Assembly: GCA_021151625.1 (NCBI GenBank)
Contig: JAGKWY010000022.1
Coordinates: forward strand, 1 to 56,152
Direction of reading: 5' to 3'
DNA: 56,152 nucleotides
Source: Gammaproteobacteria bacterium
GTDB taxonomy: Bacteria > Pseudomonadota > Gammaproteobacteria > Pseudomonadales > Cellvibrionaceae
Shown: positions 8,890-18,619 of the stretch, piece by piece
How the letters are laid out: each line of letters opens with the position of its first letter
Position numbering within the stretch: position 1 is the first letter of the stretch
Position numbers and translations under genes: made by a program
The notes under the pieces: generated by a model
The model's database searches: none
Seen by the model: the letters and a program-made list of their open reading frames with translations, nothing else
What the model was told of the DNA's origin: nothing

Positions 8890-10101
8890 TTAGTGCGTGC
8901 TGATAATCGCATCGCCTGGTAAGTGGGATGAGATGGGATTGGTGCGATCAAGTTTTCCGCTCCAGCGTGTCAGCAATATTGCAATTGCTACAATCAGCGC
9001 GCCGACCCAGGGGGTGTGTTGTAAGCCCCAATTATTGACAATTAAACCGCCCGCCCAGGCGCCTAACGCAATGCCTACATTAAATGCGGCGATATTTAAA
9101 CCCGAAGCGACATCAATCGCGTGCGGTGTATGATGCGTAGCTTGTTGCACTACATACACTTGCAAACTGGGTACATTGCCAAATGCAAAGGCGCCCCAAA
9201 TCAACACAGTTGCAATCGCAAGCCATGGTGTTGCAGCAGTGAAGGTTAATGCCAATAACACCAGTGCCAAACCACCGAACACGATTTGCAATGCAGCTAC
9301 AGGACCTTTTTGGTCTGCGAGTTTTCCGCCCCAAATATTTCCCACCACAACGGATACACCAAATACCAATAACACCAATGCCACACTGCTGTTACTCAAG
9401 CCGGTGATCTGCTCCAGAATCGGAGCGAGAAAAGTAAATGCGACAAAGGTTCCACCGTAACCAATGGCGGTCATGGCATACACCAATAATAATCTCGGCT
9501 GCTTTAATACTTGCAGTTGTTGTAAGGCCGACGTTGTTTTGTTGTGTTGCAATGTGCGCGGAATAAAAAACAAGCTGGCGAAAAAGGCAATCATTCCGAG
9601 TGCGGCGACAGCTAAAAATGTTGCGCGCCAACCAAAGTGTTGGCCGATAAATGTGCCCAGGGGAACGCCTGTCACCAGGGCAACGGTCAAGCCGGAAAAC
9701 ATAATGGCGATTGCGCTCGCCGCTTTATCTTTTGCTACCAAATTAGTAGCAATGGTTGCAGCGATGGAAAAGAAAACACCGTGGGCGAGGCCGGTGAGAA
9801 TGCGCGCGATGATCAATGATTCATAGTTGGGTGCTTGCCAGGCAACAAGGTTTCCGACAGTGAATAACAGCATTAATCCAAGCAGCAAAAATTTGCGCGG
9901 CAATTTACCCGTTAATGCAGTAAGTAATGGCGCACTGATGGCAACGCCAAGGGCATAAAGGCTGACGAGCAAACCGGCAGAGGGCAGGCTCACCGTCAGG
10001 TCGGTGGCGATAGTAGGAATTAATCCGACTATTACAAATTCAGTGGTGCCAATGGCGAAAGCGCTAACGGTTAACGCCAAAAGGGCGATGGGGATACGCA
10101 T
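8890..10101 (-). CDS. MFS transporter, DHA1/AraJ-like exporter
   Basis: A 403-residue inner-membrane protein with twelve predicted hydrophobic helices. It begins MRIPIALLALTVSAFAIGTT, followed by EFVIVGLIPTIATDL, and has the motif-A-like GKLPRKFLLLG segment, typical of the AraJ/YdhP branch of drug:H+ antiporters. The substrate is not readable. It sits first in a two-gene minus-strand unit with the aldo/keto reductase and is divergent from a LysR gene, which is probably its regulator. Confidence 0.88.
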   Translation of the reverse strand: MRIPIALLALTVSAFAIGTTEFVIVGLIPTIATDLTVSLPSAGLLVSLYALGVAISAPLLTALTGKLPRKFLLLGLMLLFTVGNLVAWQAPNYESLIIARILTGLAHGVFFSIAATIATNLVAKDKAASAIAIMFSGLTVALVTGVPLGTFIGQHFGWRATFLAVAALGMIAFFASLFFIPRTLQHNKTTSALQQLQVLKQPRLLLVYAMTAIGYGGTFVAFTFLAPILEQITGLSNSSVALVLLVFGVSVVVGNIWGGKLADQKGPVAALQIVFGGLALVLLALTFTAATPWLAIATVLIWGAFAFGNVPSLQVYVVQQATHHTPHAIDVASGLNIAAFNVGIALGAWAGGLIVNNWGLQHTPWVGALIVAIAILLTRWSGKLDRTNPISSHLPGDAIISTH

Positions 10102-10181
10102 GGATTATTCCTCAAATGATCGATGAGGCTATTGTCACTAAAGGACCTTTGCAGAAAAACAGGTGTATCTGCATAAGATTT

Positions 10182-10196
10182 TTGAATAAAATTCAA
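10182..10196. promoter_or_regulatory. Candidate operator overlapping the second LysR gene's leader
   Basis: The perfect inverted repeat TTGAAT-AAA-ATTCAA ends 2 bases before the LysR start codon, in the 97-base divergent region. Binding there would block the LysR gene's own translation or transcription start, which is usual for autorepression. Confidence 0.4.
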
Positions 10197-10198
10197 TA

Positions 10199-11098
10199 AT
10201 GAAAACAACACTCGATGAAATGCAGGTCTTTGTAGCGGTGGTCGACAGTGGCTCTATCACTGCCGCGGCCGATAGCTTGGGGCAAACCGTTTCGGCGATT
10301 AGCCGTGCGCTCGGGCGGCTGGAAGAAAAGCTGGAAGTGACGTTGTTGCGCCGTACCACGCGTCGAATAGAGCTGACCGAAGAGGGGCAAGTGTTTCTCG
10401 CCCAGGCCTGCAAAATCATCAATGCAGTTGAAGATGCCGAGGAGCAGATGCAAATTCGCCGCAATCAGCCGTCTGGGTTGTTGCGCGTGAATGCGGCATC
10501 ACCGTTTATGTTGCATGTGTTGGTGCCGTTAGTGCGCGGCTTTCGCGCGCGCTACCCCGATATCGAATTGGAATTAAATACCAACGACCAGATTATCGAT
10601 TTGCTGGAACATCGCACTGATATCGCAATCCGTCACGGCGCGTTAAATGATTCAAGCTTGCATGCACGCCCATTGATGACCAATCACCTGCGCGTGTTGG
10701 CAAGCCCTGCTTATTTGCGTGAGTATGGTGAACCGCAATCGACAGAAGAATTATCGGCGCATCGACTGCTCGGTTTCACGCGCCCGGAGTCATTAAACGC
10801 ATGGCCGCTGCGCAATGTGCAAGGTGATCGATTTGTGATTGCACCGAGTGTGTGGGCATCAAGCGGAGAAACGCTGCGGCAATTGGCGTTAGCGGGGGAG
10901 GGGATTGTTTGTCTCTCGGATTTTATGACTCGCGGCGATCGACAAAATGGAGGCTTGGTGCAAATCCTGGTGAAAGATACGGTGGAAGTGTTGCAGCCGG
11001 TGAATGCAGTTTACTACCGAAATACTGCGCTTTCTTCGAGGATTTCGTGCTTTTTAGATTATGTGAGCGAACACATCGGCGGCGAAGACAATCATTAA
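10199..11098 (+). CDS. LysR-family transcriptional regulator
   Basis: A 299-residue LysR regulator. The helix-turn-helix lies in SGSITAAADSLGQTVSAISR with ALGRLEEKLEVTLLRRTTRR, followed by an inducer-binding domain containing LLRVNAASPFMLHVLVPLV. It resembles the YafC/DkgB-linked group. It is divergent from the MFS exporter and aldo/keto reductase genes and most likely controls them. No good ribosome site is visible; the palindrome at 10182 occupies that place. Confidence 0.9.
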   Translation: MKTTLDEMQVFVAVVDSGSITAAADSLGQTVSAISRALGRLEEKLEVTLLRRTTRRIELTEEGQVFLAQACKIINAVEDAEEQMQIRRNQPSGLLRVNAASPFMLHVLVPLVRGFRARYPDIELELNTNDQIIDLLEHRTDIAIRHGALNDSSLHARPLMTNHLRVLASPAYLREYGEPQSTEELSAHRLLGFTRPESLNAWPLRNVQGDRFVIAPSVWASSGETLRQLALAGEGIVCLSDFMTRGDRQNGGLVQILVKDTVEVLQPVNAVYYRNTALSSRISCFLDYVSEHIGGEDNH

Positions 11099-11128
11099 CT
11101 CGCTCTAATCGCCGCAAAAAATATTGAT

Positions 11129-11770
11129 TTAATTTGCTGCTGTGCACGGCCATGTTGGCTTTGCGCTAAACCAGAATTCCGGTTTTAAACCAATCAGGCG
11201 ATAAATCGCGGTGGGTAAATCACTGCGCACGTTATCGATGTTGCGCGTTACGCGTGCGTGGGTAATTAAACCTTGTACATATTGCTGCATCAAACGCGCG
11301 GTTTGTTCGATATCTTTTTGTTCCGTTAAATAATTTCCGCTCAATAAACTGCGCACCAGCGCCTGATTGTATTTGGCGCCGCGTTCAGTCATTAACTGCA
11401 ATGTTTCAGTAATACGCGGCTCGCAGCAACCGGCTTGCATACCGGCGCTAAAAAACGCGCAGCCGGGAACGTTGTCTTTGTCTTCGCCAACTTTATTAAC
11501 GTAAATAAATTGCAGCCAGTTTTCCAATTGCTCAAGCGGGGTATTAATGGGCGAGAGCATGCAATCCATGTCCTGGCGAATTTGTTCCCAATGGTGATTG
11601 GTCGCCTCGCAGAAGAGTTCCGCTTTGGATTCAAAATGGTGATAGAAACTTCCCTTGGTCACGCCCGCTTGCTTGCAGATTTCATTAACGCCAACAGAGC
11701 TGTAATTGCTGTTCCAGATCAGGTCCAGCGCGGTTTCCAGTAGCAGTGTGCGTGTGTCAGGGGAGTTCAT
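11129..11770 (-). CDS. TetR/AcrR-family repressor of the RND efflux operon
   Basis: A 213-residue TetR-type regulator. The N-terminal DNA-binding helices include SSVGVNEICKQAGVTKGSFY followed by HHFESKAELF. The C-terminal part is a ligand-binding helical domain of the group with NVPGCAFFSAG. The gene is divergent from the RND efflux operon with 343 bases between. Two palindromes with the same ATACC half-site lie in that gap, one near each promoter, so it probably represses both itself and the pump. The effector is unknown. Confidence 0.9.
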   Translation of the reverse strand: MNSPDTRTLLLETALDLIWNSNYSSVGVNEICKQAGVTKGSFYHHFESKAELFCEATNHHWEQIRQDMDCMLSPINTPLEQLENWLQFIYVNKVGEDKDNVPGCAFFSAGMQAGCCEPRITETLQLMTERGAKYNQALVRSLLSGNYLTEQKDIEQTARLMQQYVQGLITHARVTRNIDNVRSDLPTAIYRLIGLKPEFWFSAKPTWPCTAAN

Positions 11771-11819
11771 GAGTAAGGCTGCTCGTTAATAAAGAAGTAC
11801 AAACGTTATGGTTATTATG

Positions 11820-11833
11820 ATACCGGGCGGTAT
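11820..11833. promoter_or_regulatory. Candidate TetR operator O1 (tetR side)
   Basis: ATACC-GGGC-GGTAT is a perfect 5-bp inverted repeat with a 4-base centre, 50 bases upstream of the TetR start. It shares half-site and spacing with the palindrome at 11999. Confidence 0.6.
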
Positions 11834-11998
11834 GTTTTTCAATCGCGTAAAGTCGCATTAAACCCGGGGTATGACCAAGATACCGGCTCGCACAAAATCC
11901 TGCAACCGGCTAAATCCCTTGATTTTATTGGGGTTTTATTTCCCGGTTGGCGAACCGATAGGCTATTTGGTCCGTGCAAGAAAAAATTCTGTTGACCA

Positions 11999-12016
11999 AC
12001 ATACCAACCGGTATGT
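11999..12016. promoter_or_regulatory. Candidate TetR operator O2 (efflux side)
   Basis: ACATACC-AACC-GGTATGT is a perfect 7-bp inverted repeat, 98 bases upstream of the adaptor start codon. It is the longer version of O1. A further ATACC/GGTAT pair in everted order lies at about 11867-11883, possibly a third weak contact. Confidence 0.65.
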
Positions 12017-12113
12017 ATAGTTTGCCGAAATGTCCGGTTCACCTCTCCGCGTTTGTTTTCCCCAAGGGAGCTTAACTCGCCATTGATTTGCTAAAGAGCA
12101 ACAGGAGCCCATC

Positions 12114-13295
12114 ATGACTAGCACAATCCTATCCCGCAAAATTGTTACTTACGCCGCTCTGGCCATACTGACAGGTATTGCCAGTGTTCATTACATCGCT
12201 GGTGTTGACGCCGCCACCCCGGCAGCCGTACCACCCGCCCCGGCGGTTGATGTAGTGGTTTTACAGCCGCAAGAAATCCGTACCTGGGCTGGTTTTTCCG
12301 GTCGCCTGGCACCGGTGGAGAGCGCGGCAATCAAGCCACTGGTGAGTGGCACCATCCAGCAAGTGCTGTTTACCGAAGGTCAGCAAGTGAAAAAAGGCCA
12401 GCCACTGTTTGTGATTGACCCGCGCCCGCATCAGGCATCGGTACAGCGTGCCCAGGCGCAATTAGCCACTGCACAATCGCGCGCAAAACTGGCGCAGGAT
12501 GAGTTGACCCGCGCGGAGCAACTGATTGGCGCCAAGCTGGTGTCGCAAAGTGTTTATGACTCGGCGCTGAGCGCCCATCAGGTTGCGCAAGCCGATGTGA
12601 AGCAAGCCGATGCCGCATTGAATCAAGCCAAGCTGGATCTGGAATATGCGCATATCAGTGCGCCCATTTCCGGTCGCGTGGGCCGCGCTGAACTCACAGT
12701 AGGTAACGTAGTGGACGCCGGTGTGAATGCACCCGTGCTGACGCAAATCGTGGCTAACGACAAGCTCTACGCTGAATTTAATGTGGATGAGGCCACCTAT
12801 GTACAACTGGTGCGCAACACTCAGGATGTGCAGGCAATGCCGGTGGAGTTAAGCCTGGCGGGCGATACGGCAGCAGCATATGAAGGTCACATTTATGCAT
12901 TCGATAATCGTTTGGACACCGCTAGCGGCACCATTCGTGCGCGTGCAATTTTTGACAACAAAGATGGCGCTTTAACTGCTGGTATGTTTGCCAATGTACG
13001 CCTGGGGTCAGCAGAAAAAGTGCAAGCGCTATTAGTTCCCGAACGTGCGATTGGAACCAACCAAAGTAAAAAATATGTTTTGGTGGTCGACGAAAACAAT
13101 ACCGCCAATTATCGCGAGGTCACCCTGGGTGATCATTATCAGGGGCAGCGCGTTGTACAGGTTGGTGTCGCTGCCGGTGACAAAGTAATTGTGAATGGCC
13201 TCTCTCATGTGCGACCGAAAAGTGTCGTGAATCCTACTGTCGCAGTAACTCAATCATCCGATGATGAAGATACGCAGGTTGCGTCAATTCATTAA
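12114..13295 (+). CDS. RND efflux periplasmic adaptor (MexE/AcrA family)
   Basis: A 393-residue membrane fusion protein. A signal or anchor helix covers about residues 10-33. The biotinyl-lipoyl half-motif is VESAAIKPLVSGTIQQVLFT, then a coiled-coil hairpin at about 95-165 and beta-barrel and membrane-proximal domains. It links the inner-membrane pump to the outer-membrane channel. No lipobox cysteine was seen. AGGAG lies 8 bases before the ATG. It is first in an operon with the pump and channel genes, controlled by the divergent TetR. Confidence 0.92.
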   Translation: MTSTILSRKIVTYAALAILTGIASVHYIAGVDAATPAAVPPAPAVDVVVLQPQEIRTWAGFSGRLAPVESAAIKPLVSGTIQQVLFTEGQQVKKGQPLFVIDPRPHQASVQRAQAQLATAQSRAKLAQDELTRAEQLIGAKLVSQSVYDSALSAHQVAQADVKQADAALNQAKLDLEYAHISAPISGRVGRAELTVGNVVDAGVNAPVLTQIVANDKLYAEFNVDEATYVQLVRNTQDVQAMPVELSLAGDTAAAYEGHIYAFDNRLDTASGTIRARAIFDNKDGALTAGMFANVRLGSAEKVQALLVPERAIGTNQSKKYVLVVDENNTANYREVTLGDHYQGQRVVQVGVAAGDKVIVNGLSHVRPKSVVNPTVAVTQSSDDEDTQVASIH

Positions 13296-13472
13296 TCGGT
13301 TCCTTCTGGGAAGGGTTGAAAAACGTTTACGGCGCAGTGCTGGCTAGGCAAATTTGTTCGAAAAACGGTGGGGCCGACCCTCGGGTTTATTGAAATAAAT
13401 GAGCATTTTGAGAACAAATTTAACGACGCCAGAGCAAGCAAGTTAGTTTTTTAATTTTGAAAGAGCATTAGT

Positions 13473-13497
13473 AGCACCGGTAAATTCTACCGGTGCT
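13473..13497 (+). promoter_or_regulatory. Strong hairpin between adaptor and pump genes
   Basis: AGCACCGGTA-AATTC-TACCGGTGCT is a perfect 10-bp stem in the 257-base gap between adaptor and pump. No T run follows, so it is unlikely to be a simple terminator. It may be an RNA processing or stability element that sets the adaptor:pump ratio. Nothing else was recognised in the gap. Confidence 0.55.
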
Positions 13498-13552
13498 CTC
13501 CAAACTCATCCTGTTAAAACTCATGTGCTAAAAAGCCTTGGCAGGTACAACT

Positions 13553-16500
13553 ATGAATATCTCCAAATTTTTTGTGGATCGCCCCATCTTTGCCGGTGTG
13601 ATTTCACTACTGATTTTTATCGGCGGATTTATCGCCATGTTTCAATTACCTATTTCGGAATACCCCGAAGTGTCGCCACCCTCGGTGGTGGTGAATGCGT
13701 CTTATCCCGGCGCTAACCCCAAAGTCATTGCTGAAACAGTGGCAACTCCTTTGGAAGAGCAGCTCGCTGGTACCGAAAATATGTTGTACATGTTTTCGCA
13801 AGCGACTACCGATGGGCGCTTAACCTTAACCGTGACTTTTAGAATCGGTACTGATCCGGACCTTGCACAGCAAATGGTGCAAAACCGCATTTCACAAGCC
13901 TTGCCGCGTCTGCCTGATGTCACGCGCCAACGCGGTGTAACCGTAGTGAAAAGCTCGCCCGATTTAACCATGGTGGTACATTTAATTTCGCCCGATAAAA
14001 GTTACGACGAGCTTTATTTGCGCAACTATGCCTTGATGAATATTAAAGATGAGCTCGCCAAGGTTCCCGGTGTGGGCATGGTGCGTTTGTTTGGTTCAGG
14101 CGATTACGCCATGCGTATCTGGTTAAATCCGGAAAAAATTGCGGAGAAAAATCTCACTGCCAACGAAGTAGTTAATGCAGTGCGCGAGCAAAATGTGCAA
14201 GTAGCGGCTGGCATTATCGGCGGTGCGCCAGTGACCGATCTGGTCGATGTGCAATTACCGGTCAATGCCAAAGGCCGTTTGGAGAGCCCGGAAGAATTTG
14301 GGGAAATTATTATTCGCGCCGGCAGCAATGGTGAAATCACCCGCTTGAAAGATGTGGCGCGCGTAGAAATGGGTGCGTCGGAGTTTGCATTGAATTCCAT
14401 GCTCGATAGCCAGCCTGCGGTTGCTATTCCTATTTTCCAAGCGCCGGGCGCTAACGCGATTCAAATTTCCGACAATGTTCGCTCTACCATGGCGGAATTG
14501 AAAAAACGTTTTCCACAGGGTGTGGATTATCACGTGGTGTACGATCCGACCATCTTCGTAAAAAGCTCAATCAAAGCCGTTATTAAAACCCTGCTCGAAG
14601 CACTTGCGTTGGTAGTGGTAGTGGTGATTCTGTTTTTACAAACCTGGCGTGCGTCCATAATTCCGCTGCTGGCAGTTCCGGTTTCTATTATCGGTACCTT
14701 TGCCTTGATGTGGGCTTTTGGTTTCTCTATCAACACTCTGTCATTGTTTGGATTGGTATTGGCGATTGGTATCGTGGTGGATGATGCGATTGTGGTGGTG
14801 GAAAACGTTGAGCGAAATATTGAGGAAGGCTTAACGCCGATTGCCGCAACCTATAAAGCCATGCAGGAAGTGAGTGGGCCTATTATCGCCATTTCGTTAA
14901 CTCTGATTGCAGTATTTGTACCTATCGCTTTTGTGAGTGGTTTGACTGGCCAGTTCTACAAACAATTTGCGTTGACCATCGCGATTTCTACCGTGATCTC
15001 GGCAATTAACTCATTGACCCTGAGTCCGGCCCTGGCTGCACTTTTACTAAAAGGTCATCACGAGCCCAAAGATCGTCTAACCATCATTATGGATAAAATC
15101 TTTGGTCGTTTCTTTGCCTGGTTTAATCGCAGCTTTGCGCGTGCCTCGGGGAATTATTCCACCAAAGTGGGAAAAATCCTTGGCCGCAAAATGGCTGCAG
15201 TTGGTGTCTATGCAATTTTGTTGGGTGTTGCGGTAGTTGGGTTCAATATTATCCCCAAAGGCTTTGTGCCCGCGCAGGATAAACAATATCTGATTGCCTT
15301 TGCGCAATTGCCTGATGGCGCGACTCTGGATCGCACTGAAAAAGTGATTCGCGAAATGGGTGAAATTGGTTTGGCAGAAGCGGGTGTAGAAAATGCGGTG
15401 CAATTTCCCGGTTTGAGTATTAATGGTTTTACCAACAGCTCCAGCGCCGGCATTGTGTTTTTCCCATTGAAGGATTTTGATCAGCGCACCAGCAAAGAAC
15501 TTTCTGCAGCGGCTATCTCACAAAAACTGCAAATGAAATTTGCCGGTATTGAAGAAGCCTTTATTGCGATTTTCCCTCCACCGCCGGTGCGCGGTTTGGG
15601 CACTACTGGCGGCTTTAAATTGCAAATTGAAGATCGCGCTGGACTGGGTTATGAAAAACTGGCGGAAGTGGTGGCGCAGGTGCAGCAAAAAGCCATGCAG
15701 CGCCCCGAATTGGCGAGTGTATTTTCCAACTACAAAATCAATGTGCCGCAATTGTATGCCGATGTGGATCGCACCAAAGCCAAACAGCTGGGCCTGAATG
15801 TGAAAGAAATCTTTGACACTATGCAGGTTTATTTGGGTTCGCTCTATATCAATGATTTCAACCAGTTTGGGCGCACTTACCAGGTGATTGCACAAGCGGA
15901 TGCACCTTATCGCAATACCCCGGAAGACGCGCTCAATTTAAAAGTGCGCAACACGCAAGGCGATATGGTGCCCTTGGGTGCCGTGTTGAGCATGAAAGAA
16001 AGTTATGGCCCGGAGAGTGCGGCGCATTACAACGGTTATCTCGCCGCCGATATTAACGGCAATGCCGCACCCGGTTATTCCAGCGGTCAGGCGCAGGATG
16101 CGATTGTAGAGATTCTGGATGAAGTGTTGCCGGCCGGTATTGTGTATGAGTGGACTGACTTAACCTATCAGGAAGTATTGGCTGGTAATACGGCGATTTA
16201 TATTTTGCCGCTGTGTTTGTTGCTGGTGTTTTTAGTTCTTGCTGCGCAATACGAAAGTCTGGCGCTGCCATTGGTAGTGGTGACTATTGTTCCGCTATCG
16301 ATTTTGTCTGCACTCTTTGGTGTGTGGGTGAGTAATGGCGATAACAATATTTTCACGCAGATCAGTTTGTTTGTGCTTGCCGGTCTCGCCAGTAAGAACG
16401 CGATTTTGATTGTGGAATTTGCACGCGAATTGGAAATTCGCGGTATGCAAACTTATGAGGCAGCAATTACCGCCAGCCGTATGCGTTTGCGCCCAATCCT

Positions 16501-16792
16501 GATGACTTCCTTCGCGTTTATTATGGGGGTATTGCCGATGGTGTTCTCCACCGGTGCCGGTGCGGAAATGCGCAGTGTAATGGGTATCGCGGTTTTCTCC
16601 GGTATGTTAGGTGTGACTTTCTTTGGTTTGTTCTTCACTCCAATGTTCTATGTGTTGTTGCGCAAACTGGAAGGCAATCGCAGATATCATCAAGGTGATG
16701 TTGTTGGGCAAAATACTGTTATTGAAGAAAGTAAAAACGGTAACCATTTTTCGCAGCCAGCGGCGCTGGAGCAGCACGAGGTGAAAGCATGA
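13553..16792 (+). CDS. RND multidrug efflux permease, HAE-1 family (MexF-like)
   Basis: A 1079-residue inner-membrane proton antiporter. It starts MNISKFFVDRPIFAGVISLL, close in form to MexF. The helix-4 segment GLVLAIGIVVDDAIVVVENV holds the paired aspartates of proton relay. Two large periplasmic loops and the second-half helices (GLASKNAILIVEFA) complete the usual duplicated fold. The ATG at 13553 fits the family N-terminus; an in-frame TTG 15 bases upstream is less likely. Its stop overlaps the next start as ATGA, so pump and channel are translationally coupled. Confidence 0.95.
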   Translation: MNISKFFVDRPIFAGVISLLIFIGGFIAMFQLPISEYPEVSPPSVVVNASYPGANPKVIAETVATPLEEQLAGTENMLYMFSQATTDGRLTLTVTFRIGTDPDLAQQMVQNRISQALPRLPDVTRQRGVTVVKSSPDLTMVVHLISPDKSYDELYLRNYALMNIKDELAKVPGVGMVRLFGSGDYAMRIWLNPEKIAEKNLTANEVVNAVREQNVQVAAGIIGGAPVTDLVDVQLPVNAKGRLESPEEFGEIIIRAGSNGEITRLKDVARVEMGASEFALNSMLDSQPAVAIPIFQAPGANAIQISDNVRSTMAELKKRFPQGVDYHVVYDPTIFVKSSIKAVIKTLLEALALVVVVVILFLQTWRASIIPLLAVPVSIIGTFALMWAFGFSINTLSLFGLVLAIGIVVDDAIVVVENVERNIEEGLTPIAATYKAMQEVSGPIIAISLTLIAVFVPIAFVSGLTGQFYKQFALTIAISTVISAINSLTLSPALAALLLKGHHEPKDRLTIIMDKIFGRFFAWFNRSFARASGNYSTKVGKILGRKMAAVGVYAILLGVAVVGFNIIPKGFVPAQDKQYLIAFAQLPDGATLDRTEKVIREMGEIGLAEAGVENAVQFPGLSINGFTNSSSAGIVFFPLKDFDQRTSKELSAAAISQKLQMKFAGIEEAFIAIFPPPPVRGLGTTGGFKLQIEDRAGLGYEKLAEVVAQVQQKAMQRPELASVFSNYKINVPQLYADVDRTKAKQLGLNVKEIFDTMQVYLGSLYINDFNQFGRTYQVIAQADAPYRNTPEDALNLKVRNTQGDMVPLGAVLSMKESYGPESAAHYNGYLAADINGNAAPGYSSGQAQDAIVEILDEVLPAGIVYEWTDLTYQEVLAGNTAIYILPLCLLLVFLVLAAQYESLALPLVVVTIVPLSILSALFGVWVSNGDNNIFTQISLFVLAGLASKNAILIVEFARELEIRGMQTYEAAITASRMRLRPILMTSFAFIMGVLPMVFSTGAGAEMRSVMGIAVFSGMLGVTFFGLFFTPMFYVLLRKLEGNRRYHQGDVVGQNTVIEESKNGNHFSQPAALEQHEVKA

Positions 16793-18252
16793 TTCACAAA
16801 CCCTATTTAAGATCGGCAAAGTGGATAAAAGTTTTTAGTGTTGCGCTTTTGCCGTTAATGATTAGCGCCTGTAGTGGTTTTAAATCGGTCGAAAACGCGC
16901 AGCAACTCGCACAAGCACCTGCTACACCTGCGGCATTTACTTTGCCGCAGGGGGCGACGGCAGAAAAGCCGGTTGCTGATTGGTGGGCGCAATTGCAGGA
17001 CGCGCAGTTAAACCAATTAATTGCCGATTCATTGCAGCATAACCATAGCATTCGTATTGCACAGGCATCGCTGCAAGAATCGCGCGTTTATTTACGCAAT
17101 AGTAAGCTGGATCGTTACCCCACTATAGAGGCAAGTGCGAGCGGCACGCGTCAGCGGCAAAGTGTGGATGTCAGCGGTGATGCATCTGCCCCAATAACTG
17201 AGTCTTATCAGGCCGGGTTTGATGCAAGTTGGGAGCTGGATATTTTTGGTCGCGTGCGCAACGGTGTGAAATTATCCAAAGCGCAAGTGGCAGCGCGCGC
17301 TGCTGATTTGCAAGCGGCGCAAGTGAGTGTTGCGGCGGAAGTGGCCAGTGCCTATATCAGTTTGCGTGGCAACCAATATTTGCTGGATGTGGCAGAGCGC
17401 AACGCCCAAAACCAACAGGAGTCTCTGCAACTTACGCAACGGTTTGAAGAGGTAGGGCGCGGCGATCAGTTGGATGTGGCGCGCGCAGAAGCGCAACTCG
17501 AATTAACGCGTGCAACTATTCCCGCGTTGCAGGCGCAAGTGAATACCGCCTTGAATCGTATTGGTGTGTTAACGGGGCAGCCTACGGAGCAATTAAAAAC
17601 TGCGCTAGCGCAAGTGAAATCCTTACCGGCAATTCCCGCATCCTTTGCGGTGGGTAATCCGGCGGATTTGTTAAAACGCCGTCCGGATGTTCGCCGTGCT
17701 GAGCAGGCATTGGCGGGCTCGGTAGCTGAATACAATATTCGCGTTGCGGATTTGTATCCCGGTATCAGTTTTACCGGTGGGCTGGGTTACCTCTCTACCG
17801 ATTGGGATCGCCTGGGTAATCAGGAAACAGAAACCTTTTCCTTTACACCGCGCATCCATTGGGCAGCGTTTAATCTCGGGCGAGTGAATGCACAGATAGA
17901 TGCGGCTGATGCACGCACCCAGCAGCGTATCGCTGAATTTGAACAGCGTTTGTTGGTCGCGTTGGAAGAAACCGATAACGCACTGCAAAATTTTTCGCGT
18001 GAAGAGGAGCGTCGCACTGGGTTGCAGCGCGCATTGACAGCCAGTAATCAAGCGGCGTTTTTTGCGCGCAAAAAGTTTGAAGTGGGCAGCAGTGATTTTT
18101 TAACAGTATTGGATGCCGAGCGCTCGCAATTAAATGTAAGTGCGCAATTAGCGCAGAGTGATATGCAAGTGTTGTTAAACCTGGTTGCGGTATACAAAGC
18201 CTTGGGCGGCGGTTGGGAATTGCAGTCACCAGCAGTTGCTGGCAATCCCTAA
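16789..18252 (+). CDS. Outer-membrane efflux lipoprotein, NodT/OprN-like
   Basis: A 487-residue TolC-like channel lipoprotein. The lipobox ISAC places the acylated cysteine at residue 28. Two OEP repeats follow, with the family hallmarks FDASWELDIFGRVRN and LLKRRPDVRRAEQ. It should complete a tripartite pump with the two genes upstream. The ATG overlaps the pump stop codon. Confidence 0.93.
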   Translation: MIHKPYLRSAKWIKVFSVALLPLMISACSGFKSVENAQQLAQAPATPAAFTLPQGATAEKPVADWWAQLQDAQLNQLIADSLQHNHSIRIAQASLQESRVYLRNSKLDRYPTIEASASGTRQRQSVDVSGDASAPITESYQAGFDASWELDIFGRVRNGVKLSKAQVAARAADLQAAQVSVAAEVASAYISLRGNQYLLDVAERNAQNQQESLQLTQRFEEVGRGDQLDVARAEAQLELTRATIPALQAQVNTALNRIGVLTGQPTEQLKTALAQVKSLPAIPASFAVGNPADLLKRRPDVRRAEQALAGSVAEYNIRVADLYPGISFTGGLGYLSTDWDRLGNQETETFSFTPRIHWAAFNLGRVNAQIDAADARTQQRIAEFEQRLLVALEETDNALQNFSREEERRTGLQRALTASNQAAFFARKKFEVGSSDFLTVLDAERSQLNVSAQLAQSDMQVLLNLVAVYKALGGGWELQSPAVAGNP

Positions 18253-18619
18253 GCATTACCGTTATTCGTTGATTTGATTGGAGGTCGACTCTTTAACTCT
18301 TTAAACCTCTTGCTATAGCGATCTAATAGTGTTCGTTATAGGCCCTTGTAAAGTGGGGCATAAGGGGTTGCTTGGAAAGAGTTACTTATAAAGAGTTACT
18401 TGTAAAGAGTTGCTCTTTGCCCGCCGTGTTGCTCCTACCCCTTGGGTCTTGCACGCGCGGGCTTTTTTATTTCTGTTTATTAAAATCATTTGTATTTATG
18501 TGCAGCTCAGTCAATCGAATAGATACGCAGGGCTTGAAGTTTGTTAAGCTGCGCCCACATTTATTTTCAGCTGATTATTTTCAACTAACGATTTTTCGAT
18601 TGTGCCGCAGGGATATTTT
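18253..18619. other. Intergenic region between the efflux operon and trxC
   Basis: This 367-base gap holds three tandem copies of an approximately 15-base unit around AAGAGTTACT (18377-18417). A probable terminator of the efflux operon lies at about 18418-18466: GCCCGC pairs with GCGGGC over a long loop and runs into TTTTTT. No gene was seen. Confidence 0.5.
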
